NCBI GenBank assembly: GCA_964019135.1
Contig: OZ025265.1
Coordinates: 18,575,143 to 18,639,142 of the forward strand
Reading direction: 5' to 3'
From: Arenicola marina
Lineage: Eukaryota; Annelida; Polychaeta; Arenicolidae
DNA length: 64,000 bases
This document shows, in pieces, positions 11,863-24,500 of this stretch. Positions within the stretch are counted from its first letter, which is position 1. Each line of letters starts with the position of its first letter. A program made the translations under genes and the position numbers. The notes beneath the pieces are model-generated. The model was given only the letters and a program-made list of their open reading frames with translations, made no database searches and was not told where the DNA came from.

Positions 11863-12475
11863 TGTTAATTTTACGCTTGAAACATAATATATTTGGCATG
11901 TTTTGACTTTTGTTATCTAAGCTTTGTAACTTCTCAGCTAAGTCAGGGCATCCTTAGTAAAGGCCTGTTAGTCAGGTATATGCTTTGGCAATATTTCTAC
12001 AGACACGTGCAGACTTACCGTGGCTTCGCAAAATTCTAATTAAAACTACTAAATTAATTAACGAATCTTTTATTATACCGGTTCAAACGTTCAGGTTAAT
12101 CACTTCCCCTAGCCCATGCGAGACCCTGCTGATTTTGCTGCACGGAGTATACGTCCGAGAGGGGGAGAATCCATCACTAATTCAATGCCATATTGTGGTA
12201 ATAAATCAAGTATAGCTGACAAAACAGTGCCGCTTTGGAAGAATACGCAAGACGATAAGATATGGCAATAACATATTTATTTATAGGTTTAACGCACTTT
12301 CTCATGTCAAGTAGCACCTATGACATATTAGCTGAAAATACGCACTCACATGTATATGTGCTAAGTGAATAATTTGTGCCTGATATCAGGCGCGGACGCG
12401 CTCTTCAAGCCAAAGTTTCCTGTCTATGTTTGGGGCCCTTTGCCCTAATTATTTCTTTCAAGCGTTTTATCGGCT
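11863..12475. other. Upstream flank of RAB3GAP1
   Basis: AT-rich single-copy-looking DNA between the 43-bp array and the RAB3GAP1 promoter. I see no exon or repeat. Confidence 0.4.
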
Positions 12476-12515
12476 GCATGCGCAGTAGTGTTACGGCAGA
12501 GTGTTCGACTTCCGG
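12476..12515 (+). promoter_or_regulatory. Probable RAB3GAP1 core promoter (NRF-1-like and ETS sites)
   Basis: GCATGCGCAG at 12476-12485 fits an NRF-1 half-palindrome and ACTTCCGG at 12508-12515 is a consensus ETS/GABP site. They lie 10-50 bp upstream of the initiator ATG at 12526. Such TATA-less pairs are typical of housekeeping-gene promoters. The 5' UTR would be very short. Transcript-start data would confirm or refute this. Confidence 0.5.
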
Positions 12516-12525
12516 TTCTTCAACT

Positions 12526-15500
12526 ATGATCGAAGACGTAAGCTTTCATTTCCTTTTATATATATATATATCGACACGAAACAAATGTTTTTGTTGCTAA
12601 TGTTACAGAAGTAAAACTAAAATGTATCTTTGCAATTTTAAATGGGTGAAAGTGTGACACTTCTTGGAACAAATAGGTGTTCATTGGTTTGATAGAGATG
12701 ACCCGAACCTGAAAGTGTAAACAGTCAACTTGCTGAGGCTGCAAACTGGCAAACTGCCGCTGTCAGTGTATCTTTCGGTGTTTTACTATATTTTCTGCTG
12801 TTTTTAAAGTTGCATGTCGAGTTCTTTCCCGCCAAAACTAAGCCTAGGCGAAATTTATATCAAAATTTGCAGAAAACTCGAATGTTTCATTCTATAAATT
12901 CAGAAACCTGATAAACATTGTCGTTTCGGCTGTGGTGTGGCAAACGTGTCTATCCCGGTACACCACAGAACTCGGTCGCGGCACTGCTACTTATACCAAA
13001 GCATCGCGAAGCACACAAACTGATGACGTTTACTACTAAAATGAAAACTTGTGGTAAATTGATATCACGGGCAAGGCTAAGAGACACTATTTGGCAGTCT
13101 GGTATGGGTGGAGTATAGATAACAGAAGTCTTGAATGATTCAAGGACTGATTCTTATATGTATTTTGACCTCATTAGTTTAGGCGGGAAAGAGCTTGACA
13201 TGCAACTTTAAGTACCAGTTTATAAATTAAAGGGTGGTAAGAGATTATCAGGTAAGAAGACTGCATAAATCAATATTTGTACAGTCCAATAAACAATTTC
13301 AATTCGCGGTTGATCAGCCATGGTCATTGTCCCTTTGAGGCACAAGTTGATCGTAAGATACGGCCGAATGGTGTTGTTTTAATGACATGCACGCATGCAC
13401 AGTTTCTCCACTGGGTGGGCAAGATGGCGGATAGAACAGAGCGGTCTGCTGGCTTGAGAAAATAATAAAGGTTATCGTCGTAATAATGAAGACTTGAACT
13501 AAAATAATATAGTAAGTTGATAGATACATACTTCCAGAAACTATTCCCATACTCCAACAAGTTTTTGCCATCAATATCGCTTCTCGCCACGCATGTTTAT
13601 GTATTTGATAGTTAGGACATGTGTACCCATGAATGGCCTCGACTCCTTCGTCGTTCTCATCCATGAGAGAAGCCCTTCACGTGCTGCTGCGCAAAAAAAA
13701 TTCTCTCTTTAAACTGACCCTGTTCATACATTTGTGACACAGGGCTTAAATAAAATACGTCACCGTGTTCCTGAGGCATACAGTTAGCACCCTGCTGCAT
13801 TATATTTATCCATACTTGCCGATTAATGGCATATTTTCACAAAATATCTTCCAAAGGTCTATCTCAACGACCAGCGACATCCATGTTTAGACTGCACTGA
13901 GAGCTCTGGCTACCTGAGAGCCTAATGGCACGTGGATCGGTGGTTCAAGCTCTGCTGTGGCCATGTCTGCGTGGTCGCAGGATAAAGATCCCATGTTTTT
14001 CTTTGTAAAGAGTAGGGGGTTATCCCCGGGGACAAGGCTACACTTCCTTCTCCTATTGATGCAATATGACCAAAAGTGGTTAAAGCATCCTGAATAACCA
14101 ACCAACCAACCTAATAAGATCTGCAGCTTCAAAAAGGCAGTTTACAGTATATAAAAGTAATGCATTATTTGATTTTTGATATTTAAAGCTAATTCCAACT
14201 GATTTCAACCCCTTATTGTGGAGCCACGCAGATATAGACAATACATCATTAAGAGATATTTAACCTGAAAAGTTAAAAGGTCTCTTCAAACCAGTCAATC
14301 ATACCTATTTTTCAAGCCTGTCTGATAATATCTTTATCGATATGTACTAAAACTAATTTGTGAAGTAAACCTGTCTAACTTGCATCATGCTAGCATTTAG
14401 TTATTAACTGTATCACCATAAATATTTATCATTTATATATATATATCATTAATATACCTTTTAAGTTTTCTTCCTTGGCAGGAGGCAGATGTTTTTGAAA
14501 TCACCGATTTTACCACAGCTTCTGAGTGGGAAAGGTAAGTGTAAAGCTATTATTATAAGCTATGTATCTGGTAGGCATTGTTTTTAATTACAGGTAATTT
14601 GACATTTGCTCTGTTATGGCGGTTTTTATAGTTTTAATATGAGATATATGATATTGTATGTTAATGCCAATAACAGTGCTGTTTGAAAAATTGTGTTGAA
14701 GGATGAATACATCTATTAGTTAACTAATATAATAATTTTAACTTGAGCTTATTTGTTTCACCTCTTTGGTCTAAATAGAAGATCAATATGCATATACGGT
14801 ATATCGTAACGTTCTGTTGGGCTAGCCATTAAGTTTTAAGTGAGGTCCTTTATTATGTAAATATTTTGCTCCATCTGTGGAGTAAAGGTAGAACTTAAGG
14901 GAGTTGTATGCTTAAGGGGTTGTGTAAAACAGGGACTATGTACTGTATTAAAAAATGAGTTGTTGGTGTTTATTCCCTATTGATTTATACTACCATATAT
15001 TTCATTACTATTTATATTCAGATTTATTGCACGGTTTGAGGAAGTGATTCATGAATGGAAGTTGACAAATATTGTACAAAAGCCACCTCTTGCGAAGGTA
15101 AGTTACCGGGTAATACCTTTTATGATTAATTTTCAGTATTCACATTAATTAAAGATGTTTATATACAATTGTTCTACTCTGTAGCAGTATTTAATCATAT
15201 TTTCATTGATGCTGACCAAAATACTGGTCTCTCTTTGAGTGTGCACAAAATAGTTTTTAAGTAGTTCAGTCAACTTTACTTCCCATAATAATAAATATTT
15301 ATGCCATGAAAACATTATATGATATCCACTCAAACTTTATACCAAATGTTATGAGGTGCCTTAATATGGTATGGTTATCTCGTTATATCCATAGCTTGTT
15401 CACAGTGTAAAAAGTTCTGCTATGCCAGCCCAAGTGGCCAGTGCATGGTGCGAACTCCACATGTGCCGATGTTTGGATAAGTCATGGGTTAATTACTTCA

Positions 15501-18500
15501 GGAGAGAGGGCTCTTCTCTGATCCTTCCCATTCTGGCGTTAGGACCCATCGTCTCGTTGTGACCCATTGTCGCGTTGTGACCCATTGTCGCGTTGTGACC
15601 CATTGTCGCGTTGTGACCCATTGTCTCGTTGTGACCCATTGTCGCGTTAGGACCCATTGTCTCGTTGTGACCCATGGTCGCGTTGTGACCCATTGTCGCG
15701 TTGTGACCCATTGTCGCGTTGTGACCCATTGTCGCGTTGTGACCCATTGTCGCGTTGTGACCCATTGTCGCGTTGTGACCCATTGTCGCGTTGTGACCCA
15801 TTGTCGCGTTGTGACCCATTGTCGCGTTGTGACCCATTTTCGCGTTGTGACCCATTGTCGCGTTAGGACAAGCATAACAAGCTTCAAGCTTAACTCAACC
15901 ATCCAAGCAACCATTCAGCCTCAGATTCTACACCTGAGTGATCATTATTCGATGCTTGTCCTCGCAGGGAGTCACATAAGTCCTAAGGAACCATTGAAAG
16001 AACTCCGTGACCAACCGACCGATTAGTAATTAGTATTCTTTGACCTTTAACCCTAGCCTCCCTGACGTCGGTCATACGTCACTATCTGTCATGCGCGGTA
16101 GACTTGATTTGTTTGTGCCAGCATTGTCATTACGGAATAAAGCGTCGAACATAACAGTCTCCAATCACTACAGGGGCCACCGCGATAGCTCAGTGGGTTA
16201 GAGCGCTCGCATTGAGCGCACTGGCCACCTGAGAACCTAGCGGCACGTGGAACGATGGTTCGAGCCCCGCTGCGGCGTTGTCTGTGTGGCCGCAGGATAA
16301 AGATCCCATGTCCTTCTTCCTTCTTCACAAAGAGTAGGGGGTTAATCCCGGGGGCATGGCTTCTTTTTTCCTTTCCTTTTCCCATTGACGCGATATGACC
16401 AAAAGTGGTTAAAGCGTCTTGAATATATAACCAACCAATGACTACACAGGCTGAGCTGACGTTGGGATCATGGAGCGAGAAGACAGAAAACCTGCAGTTC
16501 GCAGACTTCAACTTCACCGTCACCCACCATTTCTTGAACCAAGAGGCGGAGGAAGCAGAGACGGCACCCGAGGAGGGAGGAGAAAAAACAGATGGAACAG
16601 ATGAACATGACGACCGAGGGGGTGAAAGGGAACAGCCCGAAGCCGACACGGAGCCGGACGATGGTCAGTGGTTTATCTCTGATGTTTTTAGACAGGTTCT
16701 TGCATTAAATTAATTAATTGTAGATATTTATCATAATCCCACACTAAATTTAAATAAAGCTGTTCTTTTCTGACCTGCAGGCGTCTTTCTCGTATATTGA
16801 GGTGCCCCGATCATTCCTTTCATCCTTTTGATTTTGATGCTCGATGACTTGCTAAATCAAATAAATTAGTGTTTTAGACCACTTTTGTGTACATGAAGGC
16901 TAAATTAGAACCAAGAAACCCCCCGGAACAAGACAGTGAAGTTAAATGAAATTGTCGTTTACTCTCTCGTGACTTGCAGACCTGCAGCCCATGGCATTGA
17001 TGACCTGGTGAAAAAACCTTTCGCCTTTCCCACTCTGACTCGCAGACCAGCAGCCTAGTGGCATGGTATTAAATGCTAAATGAAGCTTTTGTCGTACAGT
17101 CTCTGAATCGCAGACCTGCAACCCACATGGCATGAAGTCTTTGACTTGAATGACATGCTAACTAAAGCTTTCGTCTTACCCTCTGTTGACCTTCAGACCT
17201 GCAGCCCGTGGCATTGGATGACATGCTCAATAAAGCTCTTGTCTTACCCTTCCTGTCTTGTAGACCTGCAGCCCACATGACGTGAAGCTTATGTCTTACC
17301 CTTCCTGTCTTGTAGACCTGCAGCCCACATGACGTGAAGCTTGTGTCTTACCCTTCCTGTCTTGTAGACCTGCAGCCCACATGACCTGAAGCTTGTGTCT
17401 TACCCTTCCTGTCTTGTAGACCTGCAGCCCACATGACGTGAAGCTTATGTTTTACCCTTCCTGTCTTGTAGACCTGCAGCCCACATGACGTGAAGCTTGT
17501 GTCTTACCCTTCCTGTCTTGTAGACCTGCAACCCACGTGACGTGAAGCTGGTGTCTTACCCTTCCTGTCTTGTAGACCTGCAACCCACGTGACGTGAAGC
17601 TTATGTCTTACCCTTCCTGTCTTGTAGACCTGCAGCCAACATGACGTGAAGCTGGTGTCTTACCCTTCCTGTCTTGTAGACCTGCAACCCACGTGACGTG
17701 AAGCTTATGTCTTACCCTTCCTGTCTTGTAGACCTGCAACCCACGTGACGTGAAGCTGGTGTCTTACCCTTCCTGTCTTGTAAACCTGCAGCCCACATGA
17801 CGTGAAGCTGGTGTCTTACCCTTCCTGTCTTGTAGACCTGCAGCCCACATGACGTGTAGCTTGTGTCTTACCCTTCCTGTCTTGTAGACCTGCAACCCAC
17901 GTGACGTGAAGCTGGTGTCTTACCCTTCCTGTCTTGTAGACCTGCAACCCACGTGACGTGAAGCTTATGTCTTACCCTTCCTGTCTTGTAGACCTGCAGC
18001 CAACATGACGTGAAGCTGGTGTCTTACCCTTCCTGTCTTGTAGACCTGCAGCCCACGTGACGTGAAGCTTGTGTATTACCCCTCCTGTCTTGTAGACCTG
18101 CAGCCCACATGACGTGAAGCTTGTGTCTTACCCTTCCTGTCTTGTAAACCTGCAGCCCACATGACGTGAAGCTTGTGTCTTACCCTTCCTGTCTTGTAGA
18201 CCTGCAGCCCACGTGACGTGAAGCTTGTGTATTACCCCTCCTGTCTTGTAGACCTGCAGCCCACATGACGTGAAGCTTGTGTCTTACCCTTCCTGTCTTG
18301 TAGACCTGCAACCCACGTGACGTGAAGCTGGTGTCTTACCCTTCCTGTCTTGCAGACCTGCAACCCACGTGACGTGAAGCTTATGTCTTACCCTTCCTGT
18401 CTTGTAGACCTGCAACCCACGTGACGTGAAGCTGGTGTCTTACCCTTCCTGTCTTGTAGACCTGCAACCCACGTGACGTGAAGCTTATGTCTTACCCTTC

Positions 18501-21500
18501 CTGTCTTGTAGACCTGCAGCCCACATGACGTGAAGCTGGTGTCTTACCCTTCCTGTCTTGTAGACCTGCAACCCACGTGACGTGAAGCTTATGTCTTACC
18601 CTTCCTGTCTTGTAGACCTGCAGCCAACATGACGTGAAGCTGGTGTCTTACCCTTCCTGTCTTGTAGACCTGCAGCCCACGTGACGTGAAGCTTGTGTAT
18701 TACCCCTCCTGTCTTGTAGACCTGCAGCCCACATGACGTGAAGCTTGTGTCTTACCCTTCCTGTCTTGTAAACCTGCAGCCCACATGACGTGAAGCTGGT
18801 GTCTTACCCTTCCTGTCTTGTAGACCTGCAGCCCACGTGACGTGAAGCTTGTGTATTACCCCTCCTGTCTTGTAGACCTGCAGCCCACATGACGTGAAGC
18901 TTGTGTCTTACCCTTCCTGTCTTGTAGACCTGCAACCCACGTGACGTGAAGCTGGTGTCTTACCCTTCCTGTCTTGTAGACCTGCAACCCACGTGACGTG
19001 AAGCTTATGTCTTACCCTTCCTGTCTTGTAGACCTGCAACCCACGTGACGTGAAGCTGGTGTCTTACCCTTCCTGTCTTGTAGACCTGCAACCCACGTGA
19101 CGTGAAGCTTATGTCTTACCCTTCCTGTCTTGTAGACCTGCAGCCAACATGACGTGTAGCTGGTGTCTTACCCTTCCTGTCTTGTAGACCTGCAGCCCAC
19201 GTGACGTGAAGCTTGTGTATTACCCCTCCTGTCTTGTAGACCTGCAACCCACGTGACGTGAAGCTTGTGTATTACCCTTCCTGTCTTGTAGACCTGCAGC
19301 CCACATGACGTGAAGCTTGTGTCTTACCCTTCCTGTCTTGTAAACCTGCAGCCCACATGACGTGAAGCTGGTGTCTTACCCTTCTGTCTTGTAGACCTGC
19401 AGCCCACATGACGTGTAGCTTGTGTCTTACCCTTCCTGTCTTGTAGACCTGCAGCCAACATGACGTGAAGCTTGTGTCTTACCCTTCCTGTCTTGTAGAC
19501 CTGCAGCCCACATGACGTGCAGCTTGTGTCTTACCCTTCCTGTCTTGTAGACCTGCAGCCAACATAACGTGAAGCTTGTGTCTTACCCTTTTTGTCTTGT
19601 AGACCTGCAGCCCACATGACGTGAAGCTTGTGTCTTACCCTTCCTGTCTTGTAGACCTGCAGCCCACATGACGTGCAGCTTGTGTCTTACCCTTTTTGTC
19701 TTGTAGACCTGCAGCCAACATGACGTGAAGCTGGTGTCTTACCCTTCCTGTCTTGTAGACCTGCAGCCCACATGACGTGTAGCTCGTGTCTTACCCTTCC
19801 TGTCTTGTAGACCTGCAGCCAACATGACGTGAAGCTTGTGTCTTACCCTTCCTGTCTTGTAGACCTGCAGCCAACATGACGTGAAGCTTGTGTCTTACCC
19901 TTCCTGTCTTGTAGACCTGCAGCCCACATGACGTGCAGCTTGTGTCTTACCCTTTTTGTCTTGTAGACCTGCAGCCAACATGACGTGAAGCTGGTGTCTT
20001 ACCCTTCCTGTCTTGTAGACCTGCAGCCAACATGACGTGCAGCTTGTGTCTTACCCTTCCTGTCTTGTAGACCTGCAGCCCACATGACGTGAAGCTGGTG
20101 TCTTACCCTTCCTGTCTTGTAGACCTGCAGCCCACATGACGTGAAGCTTGTGTCTTACCCTCCCTGTCTTGTAGACCTGCAGCCCACATGACGTGTAGCT
20201 TGTGTCTTACCCTTCCTGTCTTGTAGACCTGCAGCCCACATGACGTGAAGCTTGTGTCTTACCGTCCCTGACTTGGATGACCTGCTAAATAAAGCTTTAG
20301 TCTTTGCCTCTGTAACTTGCAGACCGGCAAGCCCCTGGCATTTGATGACCTGTTAAATGAAACATGACATAGATGACATGTTAAATGAAAAGTCTTTTCC
20401 CCTCTCTGTCTCACAGACCTGCAGCCCGTGGCCTGGGGAGACATAATGTCCTCTGAGAATGACTTCCCGGGCCGCGCCCACTGCCTGTGTCGGTGGTACG
20501 GCCTGCGGGACTTTATCGTCATGGCTCCCGCGTCCTCCATGGACGACATCCTCAGCGAGAGCCGCGCCAAGCTGCTCCTCAGCTCAGTGGCCATCGCGCA
20601 GCACAACACCACCTGGTGAGTGGGGGGCCGGCGCGATAGCTCAGTGGGCGAGAGCGCTCGCATTGAGTGAGTACTCTGGCCACCTGAGAGCCTAACGGCA
20701 CGTAGATCGGTGGTTCGAGCCCCGCTGTGGCCATGTCAGTGTGGTCGCAGGATAAAGATCCCATGTCCCTCTTCGCAAAGACTAGAGGGTTACCCCCGGG
20801 ACATGGCTCCGCTCTTTCCTTCCTTTTCCCATCGACGCGATACGACCAGAATTGGTTAAAACGTCCTAAATATACAACCATCCTGACCCGCAGAGCTACT
20901 CCAGTTTGACGGCCACTTGCAATGGGTTTTCTCCGGTATGTCTCACAGTTCGGTGCCCGTCTTTGTACAATTTTCACCAGAAGTGGTGACACGGCCACTT
21001 GCAATGGGTTTTCTCTGGTATGTCCCACAGTTCGGTGCCCGTCTTTGTACAAGTTCACCAGAAGTGGTGACACGGCCACTTGCAATGGGTTTTCTCTGGT
21101 ATGTCCTACAGTTCGGTGCCCGTCTTTGTACAAGTTCACCAGAAGTGGCGGCGCCTGTTTTTCGGACACCTCAGCTGTCCTGGTTTCCGGACTTCCTTCG
21201 AGATGGTTCACCTCAAGTACGTTCCCCATCAGTACAGTCACTTGGCCGGACTGCTGGACGTGTACAAAGCCAAACTGGTGAGAACAATGGAAAGGTCATG
21301 CGTTGAATTAAAGTGTTTGTGCCACGCCAAAACAACTTTAGCTCATATTAATCTTCTATGTGTCTGCGCTTATATTATCGAGCTGTAACGCCCAAAATCG
21401 TAGAAGGGCATACTTTTTCCACTTGTTTTCGCACTTACCAATTTAACTTCTGCGAGCGAGGAAAGTGACGTCAAAGAGGAATACAAACGCACGTGCTTTT

Positions 21501-24500
21501 ATATTGAGACTCAGATTCTGTCTGCTCATTGGCTTGAACTCAACGAAATGCACTCAACCATGAAAACGATACACGCCCTCGACCACAGATGTCTACGCAC
21601 TGCATCAAAGCTCACCTGTCAATCTTGTGACGTCATTGGGGAATTTTCAAATAACGCTCAGATGCAATGCTCCCAGAAGTAAACTGGCCGGACCTCACTC
21701 TTGCTACTTTAACGAACCCGTTTATAGTGATATCGTGGAATAAAAAACTCCCATTAAAACAAATTGTTTTTTGTTTATCTTCTCTAAACCAAGTTAACTC
21801 TGAGCAAGACAAAATCGTGGCACGAACACTTTAATCACCACGTAAAGACCACGCAAATCAAAATGACAGTTAGACTCGATATTTTGTTACCACGATTTTT
21901 AGCTACATGTCACGCGTTGAGTTAATTACCACGGCAAGACGTAGCATATCAAAATGACAGCTAGACTCGACATTTTGTTACCGCGATTTGTAGCAAAATG
22001 TTATGCGTTGAGATAATTAGCACATGAAGACTAAATCTTCCTTGTCTTTCTGGTCACAGCTCTGTCCGGTGAGCCCGCTTATGCCAGTCACTGTAGGCGT
22101 CCGGTTCACATACGTCTTACACGACTGGATCAGCTATAGCTGGCCCCAGCAACCGCCAGGTGAGTTCAACCAACCACTGCGCTCGTTACTTCTGGCCGTA
22201 GCAACCGCCAGGTGAGTTCAACCAACCACTGCGCTCGTTACTTCTGGCCATAGCAACCGCCAGGTGAGTTCAACCAACCACTGCGCTCGTTACTTCTGGC
22301 CATAGCAACCGCCAGGTGAGTTCAACCAACCACTGCGCTCGTTACTTCTGGCCATAGCAACCGCCAGGTGAGTTCAACCAACCACTGCGCTCGTTACTTC
22401 TGGCCATAGCAACCGCCAGGTGAGTTCAACCAACCACTGCGCTCGTTACTTCTGGCCATAGCAACCGCCAGGTGAGTTCAACCAACCACTGCGCTCGTTA
22501 CTTCTGGCCATAGAAACCGCCAGGTGAGTTCAACCAACCACCGAACTCGTTACTTCTGGCCATAGAAACCGCCAGGTGAGTTCAACCAACCACCGAACTC
22601 GTTACATCTGGCCATAGGGTGGGTTTAGCCAACCACTGCGCTCGTTACAGCGGGCCCCAGCGACCGTGCATTTTGTACAATTTAAATGTTGATACAATCT
22701 CAGTGATTGAAGCCGGTGAATTATCTCCCTGGTAGATATGGATTCTCTGACGGCTAATGAGGTGGGAGTGGTGGAGTTTGGAGATCTTCCCTTCGGTCCT
22801 TGTGAAGATCCAGTCAGGTGAGTTGCGTATAATGCCAGATATAAAAGACAACTTTAATGACTGTGTGGTAGGCGAGATTATCCCCCATGCGAGATGTCCC
22901 CCCCACCCTGTGTCTTTCATAATGGCACCGTACGAAGACATGGAGCGGTGAGGGTCTCAATACCATGTATTCTATATAAGGGGGACAGCTGTGCATGTGG
23001 GGGACACGTGTCTGAAAAATGTGCGAAATAACATGAGGTAATGTTAATTCAAACTAAAGTACAAATTTATCATTACATAAAATAGTTCCCGCCACATATG
23101 CACTTGACCTAACATGCGAATAGCTCAACCAGCAGCAAAACACCACTTATACATACTTGGCCTAACGTTTGAATGCCACTTGCAGCGAGCTCAACCTGTC
23201 GACCACGTGGCCGAGTCTATCTGAGGAGATGATCGTCGACAATGATGTGTACTCGTAAGTCTTGTTGCCATGTTAAAATCAAATAGATTGTGTTTTAGGC
23301 CGCTTTTGTGCACACAATGGTTAAACTATAAAAACTTAAAGATTTCACTTTAAACACTTCTTTAGGAGGTGATACTTCCAGTATCAGAAAATATTTCCCG
23401 TAGGTTTTTTTAAATAATATTTAAAAAATCATGATATATATGAAAAATTACTGTATGAACAGCTTTAATCAACTCTATAAACGACTCTTGTACTCTTTTG
23501 TTTTAGCGACCTTGACCCTTTACAAGCCCCACACTGGTGTGTAAGAGTCAGGATGACTGAAAACCCGCAGTGCCTGCTGGGTAGGTTATCGAGTCTCGCG
23601 GTGACCGCTGGGTAGGTTTTGCCTTGGTTAGGCAATTGAATAATAATTCTAAAGCACGAACTGACGTGGCGAATATATATTACATGCCAACAGAATGATC
23701 TCCGGAGTACAGTTTATTATCAATTGACAGTTCTGTGATAACACTAACTTGTCTTTCAGTCGTACATATTCAGTCGTGAGATAAAGTGCCCAAGGTGACC
23801 ATACTTACTAAAACATAAATCTGGGGCTTTACATAATGCAAAACTCATTCACGGAGGCTAAAACATATATAATATACTTCATTTTTCGGCTTTCTCGATG
23901 CTAGGAATGTCAGCATTGGCTGCACAATTAATAAAGAATATTTAATAGTCGGATTACCAGGATAATAAAACCAAAAATCCAATAAATTATTGGTCGTATA
24001 TGTTCTTGAATTAATTATATATATACATGTAGTTTAATTATTCGGTATTTCTCTATTTCCTGCAGGTGATTATTTAGAAGAATTCGTTCAGCTGTGCCGA
24101 AGGAAAGAGTCCACCGATCAGTTACTGGGGAAATCTATATTAGATGATGAGAACGGTAAGGATCCAAAACTTTCTATTATTAGATTAAATAGTTGTCAAA
24201 TTTTCATGTGTTTTTTCGCCGCACTTACTCTCTTACGTTCATTGATGTGAATTGCTACGATTATGTATATTTTGGACATATTTGACGTGGGAGGTTATTG
24301 AGGGGCAAATTGGCAAGGTGCCCTTAAAAACACAAAGTTCTTAATGTAATTGAGCTCTTGTAGTTCCTGCTACAGCAAATGCGGGATTTCTTTATGCAGA
24401 TATATATTTGCGCACAGTCAGTTCTGTGAATAACGTAAATTCAGACTCATTTTTAATTTAAAGATGCTATAAATACCTAGAAGACTTCGTAATATTTAGT

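Noticed and set aside
8782-11868. Overlapping plus-strand ORFs of 1028 and 927 codons
   Set aside because: They consist only of the 43-bp repeat read in different frames, with no domain, no splice or start logic and equal openness in several frames. They are repeat artefacts, not a proline-rich protein.
13430-13465. AAGATGGCGGAT as the RAB3GAP1 start
   Set aside because: It looks like a YY1-type start but the frame hits a stop after 13 codons, and its only GT donor (13442) gives the wrong phase for exon 2. The ATG at 12526 fits in phase.
15493-16026. ORFs with THCRVV or MGHNAT repeats
   Set aside because: The 18-bp unit is a multiple of three, so any stop-free frame stays open. The array lies inside a RAB3GAP1 intron.
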